From NCBI RefSeq assembly GCF_001613935.1, contig NZ_LQCI01000002.1, positions 186,001 to 250,000 on the forward strand: a DNA stretch of 64,000 nucleotides. Reading direction: 5' to 3'. Made by a program: the position numbers and the translations under genes. Of this stretch, positions 41,432 through 51,214 are shown in pieces. The notes below the pieces were generated by a model. The model did no database searches and was not told where the DNA came from. It saw nothing but the letters and a program-made list of their open reading frames with translations. Position 1 is the first letter of the stretch. Each line of letters opens with the position of its first letter. This DNA is from Amycolatopsis regifaucium. Its GTDB lineage: Bacteria; Actinomycetota; Actinomycetes; Mycobacteriales; Pseudonocardiaceae.

Positions 41432-43234
41432 TTACAGGTACTGACCGGTGTTCGTGGCGGTGTCGATCGCCCGCCCGGAATCCTGGTTCTTGCCGGTGAC
41501 GAGCGTGCGGATGTAGACGATCCGCTCGCCCTTCTTACCGGAGATCCGGGCCCAGTCATCGGGGTTGGTCGTGTTCGGCAGGTCCTCGTTCTCCGCGAAC
41601 TCGTCCACGATCGCGTCCAGCAGATGCTGCACACGCAAACCGGGCTGCTGGGTTTCCAGCACCGACTTGATGGCCGACTTCTTCGCCCGGTCCACGATGT
41701 TCTGGATCATCGCGCCCGAGTTGAAGTCACGGAAATACAGGACCTCCTTGTCACCGTTGGCGTAGGTGACCTCGAGGAACCGGTTCTCGTCGGTCTCCTC
41801 GTACATCCGCTCGACCGTGTGCTGGATCATCGCGTCGAACGTCGCCCGGCGGTCGCCGCCGAATTCGGCGAGGTCGTCCGCGTGGATCGGCAGACCGTCG
41901 GACAGGTACTTGGAGAAGATGTCCTTCGCGCCTTCGGCGTCCGGACGCTCGATCTTGATCTTGACGTCGAGCCGGCCCGGCCGCAGGATCGCCGGGTCGA
42001 TCATGTCTTCACGGTTGGAGGCGCCGATGACGATGACGTTCTCCAGGCCCTCGACACCGTCGATCTCCGAGAGCAGCTGCGGGACGATCGTGGTCTCCAC
42101 GTCGGAGGACACGCCCGAACCGCGGGTGCGGAAGATCGAGTCCATCTCGTCGAAGAACACGATCACCGGGGTGCCTTCGGAGGCCTTTTCCCGAGCCCGC
42201 TGGAAGATCAGGCGGATATGCCGCTCGGTCTCCCCGACGAACTTGTTCAACAGCTCCGGACCCTTGATGTTCAGGAAGTAGGACTTCCCGTCCGCCTTGT
42301 CGCCGCGGGCTTCCGCGACCTTCTTGGCGAGCGAGTTGGCCACTGCCTTGGCGATGAGGGTCTTACCGCAGCCAGGAGGCCCGTAGAGCAGCACGCCCTT
42401 CGGCGGGCGCAACTGGTACTCCTGGTAGAGATCAGCGTGCAGGAACGGAAGCTCGACGGCGTCGCGGATCTGCTCGATCTGCCGGGTGAGGCCACCGATG
42501 TCCTCGTAACGGACGTCGGGCACCTCCTCCAGCACGAGATCCTCGACCTCCGCCTTCGGCACGCGCTCGTAGGCGTAGCCGGCCTTCGAGTCCACCAGCA
42601 GGGAATCGCCCGGCTTGAGGTGCTGTTCGGCCAGCGGATCGGAGAGCAGGACGACCCGCTCCTCGTCCGCGTGCCCGACCACGAGCGCACGGGGGCTGCC
42701 GCCCTCGACGTCCGGGGCCAGTACCTCGCGCAACGCGCAGACCTCGCCGATCTTCTCGAAGTCGCCGCCTTCCACGACGGTGAGTGCCTCGTTGAGCCGC
42801 AACGCCTGTCCGCGCTGCAGGGTCGAGACCTCGACCGCGGGTGAAACCGAAACCCGCATCTTCCGGCCCGAGGTGAAGACGTCCACCGTGTTGTCCTCGT
42901 AAGCGGTCATGAACACGCCGTAACCGCTCGGAGGCTGGGCCAGCCTGTCGACCTCCTCTCGCAACGCCAGTAACTGGCCACGCGCCTCGCGGAGCGTCTC
43001 GACCAGCTTCGTGTTGCGTTCGGTGAGTTGGCTCACGCGTTCCGACGCTTCGGCGAGTCGCTGCTCCAGCACTCGGTTCTGACGTGGCGAATCGGTGAGC
43101 TTCCGGCGCAGCAAGGCCACTTCCTCCTCGAGGAAGCGAATCTGACGTGCCTGCTCGTCGGACGTTGTTCCAGCTCCGGTCGTTTCTGAAGGGTCGGCCT
43201 CCTCGCGCCGACCTCCGGGAAGGTCATGATGCAT
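41432..43234 (-). CDS. arc: Proteasome-associated AAA ATPase Arc/Mpa
   Basis: A 600-residue hexameric unfoldase that recruits pupylated proteins and threads them into the 20S core. It has an N-terminal coiled coil that binds Pup (about residues 25-100), two OB folds (about 100-235), and an AAA module with Walker A GPPGCGKT (285-292), Walker [11 protein letters not shown] and arginine-finger-region sequence [11 protein letters not shown]. The C-terminus ends GQYL, the penultimate-Tyr motif that docks into the proteasome alpha ring. ATG at 43234 has GGAGG upstream. It lies 3.6 kb from dop with unrelated genes between. Confidence 0.97.
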   Translation of the reverse strand: MHHDLPGGRREEADPSETTGAGTTSDEQARQIRFLEEEVALLRRKLTDSPRQNRVLEQRLAEASERVSQLTERNTKLVETLREARGQLLALREEVDRLAQPPSGYGVFMTAYEDNTVDVFTSGRKMRVSVSPAVEVSTLQRGQALRLNEALTVVEGGDFEKIGEVCALREVLAPDVEGGSPRALVVGHADEERVVLLSDPLAEQHLKPGDSLLVDSKAGYAYERVPKAEVEDLVLEEVPDVRYEDIGGLTRQIEQIRDAVELPFLHADLYQEYQLRPPKGVLLYGPPGCGKTLIAKAVANSLAKKVAEARGDKADGKSYFLNIKGPELLNKFVGETERHIRLIFQRAREKASEGTPVIVFFDEMDSIFRTRGSGVSSDVETTIVPQLLSEIDGVEGLENVIVIGASNREDMIDPAILRPGRLDVKIKIERPDAEGAKDIFSKYLSDGLPIHADDLAEFGGDRRATFDAMIQHTVERMYEETDENRFLEVTYANGDKEVLYFRDFNSGAMIQNIVDRAKKSAIKSVLETQQPGLRVQHLLDAIVDEFAENEDLPNTTNPDDWARISGKKGERIVYIRTLVTGKNQDSGRAIDTATNTGQYL

Positions 43235-43597
43235 CGGGCACCTCCTCGGAGTGCTTTTCATTCCACGGTACCGGCGATCACCGACAATAAAAGGCCTTTC
43301 CGCATCACAAGATCGGCGCGTCGCGTTCTGGGGACCTCGACTGCACGTACGTTCCCGCCGCGCAAGAGGCCATCCCGGTGCCGGGTCCGACACTCCCATG
43401 GTCACAATCCGTCCACCTGCTCTGACCTGCGCCGGAATACCCGGCTCCGTACGGGTGCAAACGGGTTTCCGGTATCAGTTCGGCCCTAATCGAGCGGCGA
43501 TCCGGGTCGATGGCTAGCATCGGGCCGACGTTCGCCGGGTCGGCGGACCGGCCTGTCGTGTTGAGCATTTTCGCAGAACAGCTAGGGGGCAACAGCC
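43235..43597. other. 363-nt divergent intergenic region, arc to the Gln/Tyr-rich protein
   Basis: The region holds the promoters of arc (leftward) and of the 43598 gene (rightward). No conserved ORF or RNA structure was found. An AT-rich patch AATAAAAGG lies at 43287-43295, and several short GC-rich dyads are unremarkable. The rightward gene has AGGGGG about 9 nt before its ATG. Confidence 0.5.
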
Positions 43598-44431
43598 ATG
43601 ACTTACCCGCCGCAGCAGCCCGGCGGCTACGGGCAGGACCCGTACGGCCAACAGGGCGGGTACCCGCAGAGCGGCCCCCAGCCGCAACAGGGATACCCCG
43701 GGGGTGGCCAGTACGGCCAGCAACCCGGTCAGTACGGGCCGGACCAGTACGGCCAGCAGGGCGGATACCCGCAGAGCGGGGCCCAGCCCCAGCCGGGATA
43801 TCCCGGCGCCACGCAGCAGTTCGGCCAGCCGGATCCCTACGGTCAGCAACAGGGCGGCTACAACGCCTACCCGCAGGAAGGCGGCTACGGTGAGCCGCCG
43901 AAGAAAAAGAAGACCGGGCTGATCGTCGGCATCGCGATCGGCGCGGTCGTCCTGGTCGGCGGCGGGGTCACCGCGCTGGTCATCGCGCTGAACTCCGACG
44001 ACGGGGACAAGACCGCCGCACCGCCCGCCAGTTCCAGCAGCGCCGCCCCGACGGGTTCCGCTTCGTCCTCGGCGCCGAAGTCGTCGTCCTCCTCGACCCG
44101 GACCAAGTCCAGCTCGCCGAGCACCCCGAAGGGATCCGGCCCGGCGCCGCTGGGCAAGGCGACGCCGCAGGAAGTGGCCGACGCCGTCATCGCCGCCTAC
44201 AACGCCGGTGACGGCAAGACCGTCGCGCAATCGGCCTGCCGCAGCGTGAACACCAAGGACGAGGTGCCGATCGGCAAGGACATCAAGATGGAGAAGACCG
44301 GGGAGATGACGATCAGCGGCGACACCGCGAAGCTCCCGGCCAAGGTCACCCAGGGCACCAAGGTCGACACGGGCAACCTGAACTTCAAGAAGGAGTCCGA
44401 CCTCTGGTGCTTCACCGGCGGCAAGAGCTGA
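43598..44431 (+). CDS. Gln/Gly/Tyr-rich membrane-anchored secreted-domain protein
   Basis: A 277-residue protein with a disordered cytoplasmic tail of about 100 residues built of QQGGYPQSG and PGYPG units. A Lys stop-transfer (PPKKKKTG) precedes one transmembrane helix (about 107-130), then a Ser/Thr/Pro linker and a small outer domain of about 85 residues ending [10 protein letters not shown]. The outer domain contains two Cys (SACRSVNTK and WCFTG), probably a disulfide, and resembles DUF4878/NTF2-like modules. No enzymatic motif is visible. The low-complexity tail is of the same kind as in the DUF4333 protein at 16414. The next gene, 10 nt on, encodes a shorter relative of the outer domain. 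Confidence 0.7.
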   Translation: MTYPPQQPGGYGQDPYGQQGGYPQSGPQPQQGYPGGGQYGQQPGQYGPDQYGQQGGYPQSGAQPQPGYPGATQQFGQPDPYGQQQGGYNAYPQEGGYGEPPKKKKTGLIVGIAIGAVVLVGGGVTALVIALNSDDGDKTAAPPASSSSAAPTGSASSSAPKSSSSSTRTKSSSPSTPKGSGPAPLGKATPQEVADAVIAAYNAGDGKTVAQSACRSVNTKDEVPIGKDIKMEKTGEMTISGDTAKLPAKVTQGTKVDTGNLNFKKESDLWCFTGGKS

Positions 44432-44441
44432 CCCGAAGCCG

Positions 44442-44891
44442 GTGTCCAGCAGGCTGATCGCCGTTCTCGCCGGCTGCGGCGCGGTCGTGGTGGGTGTCGT
44501 GGTGGGGCTGCTGCTGGTGGCCCCGTCCGGCTCCGGCCCGGCCGCGTCGAGCACGGCGCCCGCTCCTCCGGGGCCGAGCTCGTCCCGTCCGGTCCCGGTG
44601 GATCCGGACGTGGCCGCGGTCGAGGTGGTCGGCAAGGCGATCGCCGCGGCCATCGTGAACCACGACGCGACGGCGTTCGGCAAGCTCACCTGCGTCCAGC
44701 AGTCGTCGGCCTCGCTGGCCGAGCTGAAGCGGAAGTGGGAGGCCGCGGGCAAAGTGAGCGCGACCGTCCCGGATCCGCCGTCGGTCGGCGGCGACTCGGC
44801 CACCGTGACCGTCCACGTCGAAGGCGCGGGCGGTCAGAAGGACACCCCGTTCCCACTGAAGAAGCGGGACGGCAAGTGGTGCGTGCCGTGA
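44442..44891 (+). CDS. Membrane-anchored relative of the upstream protein
   Basis: A 149-residue protein with an N-terminal hydrophobic anchor (about residues 5-27), a Ser/Pro linker and an outer domain with two Cys (KLTCVQQSS and final GKWCVP). The ending KRDGKWCVP parallels the upstream protein's [10 protein letters not shown], so the two are tandem relatives with different anchoring. The GTG start lies 10 nt after the upstream stop, indicating an operon. The stop codon lies inside the left arm of element f. Function unknown. Confidence 0.7.
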   Translation: MSSRLIAVLAGCGAVVVGVVVGLLLVAPSGSGPAASSTAPAPPGPSSSRPVPVDPDVAAVEVVGKAIAAAIVNHDATAFGKLTCVQQSSASLAELKRKWEAAGKVSATVPDPPSVGGDSATVTVHVEGAGGQKDTPFPLKKRDGKWCVP

Positions 44892-44937
44892 AGGCCTCCT
44901 TCCCCACCTTCAGAGTAGGGAAGGAGGCCTTCACGGC
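44885..44937. terminator. Long inverted repeat f (47-nt core family), overlapping a stop codon
   Basis: Arms of 23 nt (44885-44907 and 44915-44937) have one mismatch and a 7-nt loop. The core from GTG (44888) to CAC (ending 44934) is 47 nt. The TGA of the preceding gene is in the left arm. The sequence is close to element d, including the loop-proximal ACCTT. Confidence 0.75.
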
Positions 44938-45001
44938 CTTGAGAAGACAATCAGGCTAGACGCAAGCGGATATTTTCCCTGAATGCGTCCTCTGTGGTAA
45001 T

Positions 45002-45031
45002 GACGGTTCTAACCGTCCTGCCACTCACGAC
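45002..45031. repeat. GTTCTAAC dyad with CACTCACGAC word
   Basis: GACGGTT and AACCGTC (45002-45017) form a perfect 7-bp dyad around CT, followed by CACTCACGAC (45022-45031), 6 nt before the trmI stop. The same word and a GTTCTAAC centre occur at 20925-20966. It lies between convergent genes together with element f, and may be trmI's own terminator. Confidence 0.45.
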
Positions 45032-45036
45032 CCGCG

Positions 45037-45921
<885 letters not shown>

Positions 45922-47073
45922 CTACGCCGGGGGTCGGCTCCGGGTCATCGCGGCGCGCAGGTCCTCGCGCCGGAGCACTCCCGCGGGCCTGCCTTCGTCG
46001 TCCACGACGAGGAACTGCCACGCGGCGGTTTCCCGGACCCGCTCGGCGATCTCCTCCCCCGACTCCGAGGAAAGCAGCACGGTGTCGGCGCGGATGGGCT
46101 CCGCGGCCATCTCCGCGGGCGCGTGCGGCGAGGTTCCGGCCAGTTGCGCGGCGGCCGTCTCGTCGAGCAGCCCGGCCGCGACGCCGTCGGCACGCACCAG
46201 GACGACCCCGCGGCCCGCCGAAGCGGCCAGCGCGTCCGAGACGGGGCTTTCCGCGGGAAGCTGGAGAACGGGCCGGACGAGTTCGCTCAGCCGTACGCCT
46301 TCGGGCCAGCCTCGACGCGCTTCGGCGGCGAGTTCGCTTCGCGCGCCGAGGATCACGAACCACGCTGTCACGACGCAGACGCCGAGCCGGAGCCAGCGGT
46401 CCTCGCTGCCCGCCGCCAGTCCCCACAACGCCCAGATGACCAGTCCCGCCGCGACGAGACCGCCACCTACGACGGCGGCGCGGGTACCCTTGTCGCGGCG
46501 TCCGGTGACGGCCCAGACGCCGGCGCGGACCAGTCGTCCGCCGTCGAGCGGCAGGCCGGGCAGGAGATTGAAGATCCCGACGGCGAAGTTCGCGACGGCG
46601 CATTCGGCGATGAGCAGCCAGGCCGCGCTTTCCGGCGGGACGGCGAACATGAGCAGCCCGCAGAAACCGCCGAGCAGCAACGAAACCACCGGTCCCGCGG
46701 CGGCGACGAGTCCTTCGTGCCGCGGCTGGCGTGGTGTCCTGGCGACCTCGGAGAGACCGCCGAGGAGGAACAGCCGCAGGCGCCGGACCGGGATGCCCAG
46801 GCGCAACGCCACCAGGCAGTGCCCGAGTTCGTGTGCCAGCACCGACAGTCCGAGCAGGACCGCGAACGCGGCCGCCAGCAGCCACGAGGTCAGCGTCGTC
46901 GCGCCGGGCAGGAGCCGTCCGACCAACGGCGTGTAGAGGACGACGATGATCAGGGAGCCGATCCACCACGAAGGCGCGAGCAGCACGGGGATGCCGGAGA
47001 CGCGGAACAGCAGGAATCCACCGTCCGGCGCCACGCCTCGTCGAGGCGGGCCCTGCTCACCCGTCACCGCCAT
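45922..47073 (-). CDS. Site-2-type M50 metalloprotease with CBS domains
   Basis: A 383-residue intramembrane zinc protease. The zinc motif HELGH is near residues 82-86, and the third ligand lies in NLLPGLPLDGGRLV (about 168-181). Six hydrophobic segments are followed by a cytoplasmic tandem CBS region (about 255-375) that would sense adenine nucleotides. This is the Rip3-like S2P group, distinct from PDZ-bearing Rip1. ATG at 47073 lies 6 nt after TACGCT, so it is probably leaderless. It is divergent from the RecB-like gene. Substrates are unknown. Confidence 0.88.
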   Translation of the reverse strand: MAVTGEQGPPRRGVAPDGGFLLFRVSGIPVLLAPSWWIGSLIIVVLYTPLVGRLLPGATTLTSWLLAAAFAVLLGLSVLAHELGHCLVALRLGIPVRRLRLFLLGGLSEVARTPRQPRHEGLVAAAGPVVSLLLGGFCGLLMFAVPPESAAWLLIAECAVANFAVGIFNLLPGLPLDGGRLVRAGVWAVTGRRDKGTRAAVVGGGLVAAGLVIWALWGLAAGSEDRWLRLGVCVVTAWFVILGARSELAAEARRGWPEGVRLSELVRPVLQLPAESPVSDALAASAGRGVVLVRADGVAAGLLDETAAAQLAGTSPHAPAEMAAEPIRADTVLLSSESGEEIAERVRETAAWQFLVVDDEGRPAGVLRREDLRAAMTRSRPPA

Positions 47074-47172
47074 GTGCAGAGCGTAGATGTCCAGGTGTGG
47101 GGTGCCGGTAACCCGCCCTGCCCGTCCGGGTGGTGTCGGTCATGCCCGCTCCGGTGCGTCGCGGCCACGGAA

Positions 47173-47195
47173 CTGTCGGTACCCGGCGCTACCCT
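47173..47195 (+). promoter_or_regulatory. PafBC-like promoter of the RecB-family nuclease gene
   Basis: CTGTCGGTA is followed by 8 nt and TACCCT, matching TTGTCnGTGn8TAnnnT except at the first T and the last G. TACCCT ends 6 nt before the ATG at 47202, implying a leaderless damage-inducible message. The geometry is the same as at helY (20170-20192). PafB and PafC are encoded in this window. Confidence 0.5.
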
Positions 47196-47201
47196 CCCAC
47201 C

Positions 47202-48095
47202 ATGCCCGACACCGACACGGTCACCGCCGATCCGCCGCCCGGCGCCGAAGTCCCGCGCCGTCGGCCGGCCCTGTCCCCGTCGCGTGCCAGCGACTTCAAG
47301 CAGTGCCCGCTGCTCTACCGGTTCCGTGCGGTGGACAGACTGCCCGAGATCCCGACGAAGGCCCAGCTGCGCGGCACGCTGGTGCATTCCGTGCTGGAGC
47401 GCCTGTTCTCCCTTCCCCAGGCCGATCGCACTCCCCCGCAGGCCAAGGAGTTGCTCGCGCCGGCGTGGCGGGAACTGTCCGCGGAACGCCCGGAATGGAT
47501 CGAGCTGTTCGATCAGGACGATCCCGAGGCGGTCACCTCGTGGCTCGCTTCGGCCGAGCAGCTCGTCGACACCTACTTCGGGCTCGAAGACCCGCGGCGG
47601 CTGGAGCCGGAGGCGTGTGAGCTGCACGTCGAGATCGAGCTGGGCTCCGGAGTGCTGCTGCGGGGTTACGTCGACAGGCTGGACGTCGCGCCGACCGGCG
47701 AGATCCGCGTCGTCGACTACAAGACCGGCGCCGCGCCCCGCGAGATCGGCGAGGCCAAGGCGATGTTCCAGATGAAGTTCTACGCCGTGGTCCTGTGGCG
47801 GCTGCGCGGTGTCGTGCCGCGCCAGCTGAAACTCATGTACCTCACCGACGGGCAGTCACTGGCCTACACCCCCGACGAGGCCGAGCTGATCCGGTTCGAG
47901 CGCACGCTCGAAGCGATCTGGCAGGCGATCCTCAAAGCGGGCAAGACCGGCGATTTCCGGCCCAATCCGAGCAAACTCTGCGCGTGGTGCGATCACCAGG
48001 CGGTCTGCCCGCAGTACGGCGGCACTCCCCCGCCCTATCCCGGCTGGCCCGAACCGGATCCCGGCGAGGAGTCCGTATTGGACCGTGCGGATTAG
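47202..48095 (+). CDS. RecB-family PD-(D/E)XK exonuclease
   Basis: A 297-residue nuclease of the RecB/Cas4-like PD-(D/E)XK group. The core appears as LRGTLVHSVLERLF (His), GYVDRLDVAPTGEIRVVDYK (Asp and the D-x-K catalytic strand) and EAKAMFQMKFYAVVLW (QxxxY). Cysteines that could bind an iron-sulfur cluster bracket the domain: KQCPLLYRF at the start and CAWCDHQAVCPQY at the end, four in all, as in AddB/Cas4. The expected activity is DNA end processing. ATG at 47202 follows a PafBC-like promoter by 6 nt. M. tuberculosis Rv2119, next to trmI, is the positional equivalent. Confidence 0.88.
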   Translation: MPDTDTVTADPPPGAEVPRRRPALSPSRASDFKQCPLLYRFRAVDRLPEIPTKAQLRGTLVHSVLERLFSLPQADRTPPQAKELLAPAWRELSAERPEWIELFDQDDPEAVTSWLASAEQLVDTYFGLEDPRRLEPEACELHVEIELGSGVLLRGYVDRLDVAPTGEIRVVDYKTGAAPREIGEAKAMFQMKFYAVVLWRLRGVVPRQLKLMYLTDGQSLAYTPDEAELIRFERTLEAIWQAILKAGKTGDFRPNPSKLCAWCDHQAVCPQYGGTPPPYPGWPEPDPGEESVLDRAD

Positions 48096-48105
48096 AGTGT
48101 CTGTT

Positions 48106-48894
48106 GTGACGGAAGCCTTCTACGTCCCCTCGGGCGACGGAAAGTTCGTGCCGACCGAGCACACCGCGGGCCCGTGGACCCCGGACGCGCAGCACTTCGG
48201 GCCGCCGTCGGCGTTGCTGGTGCGCGCGCTGGAGGAGATCGAGGCACCGCACGCGAGCCAGCTCGCGCGAGTGACGATCGAGATCCTCGGCCCGGCGCCG
48301 TTGGAGGAGCTTTCGGTGCGGGCGGCGGTGAAGCGGCCTGGCCGGTCGGTCGAGTGGCTGGAGGCCGAACTCGTCCACGGCGAACGCGCCGTCGCGCGGG
48401 CCTCCGCGTGGCGCATCGCGACCTCGGACACCACGCCGGTGGCCACTTCGGAAGGCCCGGCCCTGCCGTCGCCGGACGAGCTCCCGGCGTCGAGCTGGCC
48501 CGAAGGCTGGCACGGCGGCTATCTCGGCGCTGTCGAGTGGCGGCGTGTCCGCGGCGCGCTCGACGAACCCGGCCCCGCGACGGTCTGGGGACGACAGCGC
48601 GTCGCTCTCGTGGACGGGGAGAAGCCGAGCGCGCTGCAGCGGCTGTTCGTGCTGGCGGACTCCGGCAACGGGATCTCGAACTTCCTCGATCCCCGCGAGT
48701 GGTGGTTCATCAACTCGGAGCTGACAGTGCACCTGCGCCGTCCACCACTGGGTGACTGGATCGGCGTCGACGCGGCCACCCTGGTCGGCCCGAACGGCAT
48801 CGGCACGGCGACGACCACGCTGCACGACGCGTCCGGCCCGCTCGGCTCCGGAGCGCAGGCGTTGCTCGTGCGGCCGCGACAGGCGGGCTCATAG
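48106..48894 (+). CDS. Acyl-CoA thioesterase family protein (double hotdog)
   Basis: A 262-residue protein of the TesB-like/acyl-CoA thioesterase group with two hotdog repeats. The N-terminal repeat includes GPWTPDAQHFGPPSALLVRA and VTIEILGPAPLEEL. The C-terminal one contains LRRPPLGDWIGVDAATLV and GIGTATTTLHDASG, the usual family ending. CoA-ester hydrolysis is inferred and the acyl group is unknown. GTG at 48106 is chosen because TAGAGT (48093-48098) lies 7 nt upstream. A GTG at 48085 overlapping the RecB-like gene is possible. It follows the RecB-like gene closely. Confidence 0.85.
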   Translation: MTEAFYVPSGDGKFVPTEHTAGPWTPDAQHFGPPSALLVRALEEIEAPHASQLARVTIEILGPAPLEELSVRAAVKRPGRSVEWLEAELVHGERAVARASAWRIATSDTTPVATSEGPALPSPDELPASSWPEGWHGGYLGAVEWRRVRGALDEPGPATVWGRQRVALVDGEKPSALQRLFVLADSGNGISNFLDPREWWFINSELTVHLRRPPLGDWIGVDAATLVGPNGIGTATTTLHDASGPLGSGAQALLVRPRQAGS

Positions 48895-48958
48895 ACGCGC
48901 TTTCTCGGCGTGTTTCCAATAGCCTTCCCGGAACAACAGACGCAGGGAGCGCTTCGGC

Positions 48959-49894
48959 ATGCAGATCACCTCGGTGGTCAACCAGAAAGGCGGGGTCGGC
49001 AAGACCTCACTCAGCGTGGGCGCGTCGGCCGCACTGGCCGAACGCGGTCGCCGGGTGCTGCTGATCGACCTCGACCCACAAGGACACGCGACCACCGAAC
49101 TCCTCGGCTTGGACGAGGTGGCGCCGGACGCGCCCAGCCTGGCGAAAGCCCTGACCAAGGTGTGGAAGGGCCCGATCGAGGAACTCGCCGTCCGGCATCC
49201 GCGCAGCAACATCGGCCGCGGCGGCGCGTTCGACGTCATCCCGACGTCGCCGGGCATGTTCGACCTGATCAGACGGCTCGACCAGTTCCGGGTGCCGGGC
49301 TGGCAGCTGGCCAGGGTGATCCAGTTCGCGAACTACGACCACATCATCATCGACTGCCCGCCCGCGCTCGACGTGCTGACCAACAACGCGCTCGCCGCCT
49401 CCCACGGGATCCTGGTTCCGGTGCAGCCGGACCGCACGAGTATCCGCGCGCTGCGCCTGCTCTCGGACCAGGTGCGTTACGTCGAACAGACCGTCGGCCG
49501 TCCGCCGATCGCCTACTACGGCCTCGTTCCCGGGCTGTACCGCCGTCCGATCTCGCATTACGCGGCGGCGGCGCTCCAGGAGCTGTACACGTTCGGAATC
49601 CCGATGCTTTCGCACGTCCCGCTGGGCGTGGTGATGAACGAGGCCGCCGCGCACGGTGTGCCCGTGACGACCTACGCACCGGAAACCCTGCAGGCACTGT
49701 CGTTCCGGGAGATCGCGGAAACGCTGGACGGATATCTGCGGAACCATCCGGCGGCGGCGATCGTGCCCGCGGACGAGGAGTTCGTCTTCGAAGACTTCAT
49801 CACCGAGGTCTCGGTGGCCCGCAGCGCCAACGACAACGGCGCGCGGAAGAAGCTCTACGACCTCATGCCGAAGAAGCCGAACCGGCCCCGGTAG
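48959..49894 (+). CDS. ParA-family ATPase
   Basis: A 311-residue MinD/ParA-type ATPase with a deviant Walker A (NQKGGVGKTS, residues 8-17), Walker A' LLIDLDPQGHAT and Walker B HIIIDCPPALD. No ParB gene or parS-like sites are adjacent, so this is not the chromosomal segregation pair, which usually lies near the origin. It may be an orphan ParA that positions a cellular cargo. The C-terminal 40 residues are variable. ATG has GGGAG upstream. It is convergent with hisG across element g. Confidence 0.88.
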   Translation: MQITSVVNQKGGVGKTSLSVGASAALAERGRRVLLIDLDPQGHATTELLGLDEVAPDAPSLAKALTKVWKGPIEELAVRHPRSNIGRGGAFDVIPTSPGMFDLIRRLDQFRVPGWQLARVIQFANYDHIIIDCPPALDVLTNNALAASHGILVPVQPDRTSIRALRLLSDQVRYVEQTVGRPPIAYYGLVPGLYRRPISHYAAAALQELYTFGIPMLSHVPLGVVMNEAAAHGVPVTTYAPETLQALSFREIAETLDGYLRNHPAAAIVPADEEFVFEDFITEVSVARSANDNGARKKLYDLMPKKPNRPR

Positions 49895-49897
49895 CCA

Positions 49898-49954
49898 ACG
49901 CCATGAAAGGTCCTTTCCTTGCGAATTTCGCAAGGAAAGGACCTTTCATGGCGT
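49898..49954. terminator. Long inverted repeat g (47-nt core family), perfect 28-bp arms
   Basis: Arms of 28 nt (49898-49925 and 49927-49954) are perfectly complementary around one central nucleotide. The core from ATG (49903) to CAT (ending 49949) is 47 nt. It lies between the convergent ParA-like gene and hisG, starting 4 nt after the ParA-like stop. The loop-proximal part (TTGCG/CGCAA) is shared with elements a and b while the outer part differs. Confidence 0.78.
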
Positions 49955-49981
49955 CTGTGACCGAGTGACCCTGACCGGGGG

Positions 49982-50827
49982 TCAGAGGCGGCAGGCCCGG
50001 ATATCCGAAGCCAGGACGGCCTTCGCGCCGGTCTCGGCGAGTTCGTCCATGATCCGGTTGACCTCCTTGCGCGGGACCATCGCCCGCACGGCCACCCAGT
50101 CGTCGTGCGCAAGCGGCGCGACGGTCGGCGATTCGAGGCCCGGCGTGATCGCGATCGCCGCGTCGAGCAGCGAACGCGGGCAGTCGTAGTCCAGCATCAT
50201 GTAGTGCTGGGCGAAGACGACGCCCTGCAGCCGCGCCTTCAGCTGGTCCTTGGGCCGGGTGTGATCGGTGCCCGCGCGCTGCAGCAGCACCGCCTCCGAC
50301 ACGCAGATCGGGTCACCGAAGGCCACCAGGTTGTGCTGGCGCAGCGAACGACCGGACTCGACGACGTCGGCGATGGCGTCGGCCACGCCGAGCTGGATCG
50401 AGATCTCGACGGCGCCGTCGAGGCGGATGACCTCCGCCTCCACCCCGTGCTGCTTCAGGTTCTCCCGGACGAGCCGCGGGTACGACGTCGCGAGCCGCTT
50501 GCCCTGCAGGTCTTCGGGCTTCCAGTCCCTGCCCGCCGGCGCGGCGTACCGGAAGGTGGAACCGCCGAAGCCGAGGCCGAGGATCTCCTCGACCGGCGCG
50601 CCGGAGTCGAGCGCGAGGTCGCGGCCGGTGATGCCGAGATCCAGCTCGCCGGATCCGACGTAGATCGCGATGTCCTTCGGACGCAAGAAGAAGAACTCGA
50701 CCTCGTTGACCGTGTCCAGCACGGTCAGGTCGCGGGCCTCATGTCGCTTGCGGTAGCCGGCCTCTCCGAGCATCTCCGACGCGGCGGCGGCGAGGGCTCC
50801 CTTGTTCGGCACGGCGACACGCAGCAT
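49982..50827 (-). CDS. hisG: ATP phosphoribosyltransferase (long form)
   Basis: A 281-residue HisG catalysing the first step of histidine synthesis (ATP + PRPP to PR-ATP). It is the long form with a C-terminal ACT-like allosteric domain (about 210-281) for histidine feedback. [19 protein letters not shown] opens the protein, [14 protein letters not shown] and [13 protein letters not shown] are domain I/II landmarks, and [17 protein letters not shown] contains the PRPP-binding stretch. ATG has AAGGAG upstream. It follows hisE, the usual actinobacterial hisE-hisG pair separated from the main his operon. Confidence 0.96.
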   Translation of the reverse strand: MLRVAVPNKGALAAAASEMLGEAGYRKRHEARDLTVLDTVNEVEFFFLRPKDIAIYVGSGELDLGITGRDLALDSGAPVEEILGLGFGGSTFRYAAPAGRDWKPEDLQGKRLATSYPRLVRENLKQHGVEAEVIRLDGAVEISIQLGVADAIADVVESGRSLRQHNLVAFGDPICVSEAVLLQRAGTDHTRPKDQLKARLQGVVFAQHYMMLDYDCPRSLLDAAIAITPGLESPTVAPLAHDDWVAVRAMVPRKEVNRIMDELAETGAKAVLASDIRACRL

Positions 50828-50860
50828 TGCTTCTCCTTGGTTCTCCGGGACGCGAGCGCG

Positions 50861-51124
50861 TCACAGGTACCGGTACACGTCCTCTGTCGTCAGCCCGCGG
50901 CCGAGCATGAGCACCTGCACCCGGTACAGCAGCTGTGAAATCTCCTCCGCGAGCCTGTCGTCGGATTCGTGCTCGGCGGCGATCCACACCTCGCCCGCTT
51001 CTTCGAGCACCTTCTTGCCCTGGGCGTGCACTCCAGCGTCCAGCGCGGCGACCGTGCCGGAACCGTCGGGGCGCGTGACCGCGCGGTCGGCAAGCTCGGC
51101 GAACAGCTCATCGAAGGTCTTCAC
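50861..51124 (-). CDS. hisE: Phosphoribosyl-ATP pyrophosphatase
   Basis: An 87-residue HisE, second step of histidine synthesis, of the MazG-like all-alpha pyrophosphohydrolase fold. [20 protein letters not shown] and [17 protein letters not shown] carry the conserved Glu/Asp metal ligands. GTG at 51124 (protein starting MKTFDELF) is favoured by GGAAGGA 9 nt upstream. ATG at 51142 or GTG at 51148 would add 6-8 residues without a ribosome-binding site. It lies 33 nt before hisG. Confidence 0.94.
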   Translation of the reverse strand: MKTFDELFAELADRAVTRPDGSGTVAALDAGVHAQGKKVLEEAGEVWIAAEHESDDRLAEEISQLLYRVQVLMLGRGLTTEDVYRYL

Positions 51125-51214
51125 GGTCCGAGATCCTTCCATCCGCACCGCGACCGCGCTGCCCCGGCCCAGGGTGGTGACACCGGCGTCACACCTCCGT
51201 GTCCGTGAACGCGC

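Noticed and set aside
48959-49894. ParA-like ATPase as the chromosomal parA near the origin
   Set aside because: There is no parB, gidB, DnaA boxes or parS-like sites nearby; it is treated as an orphan ParA-family protein.
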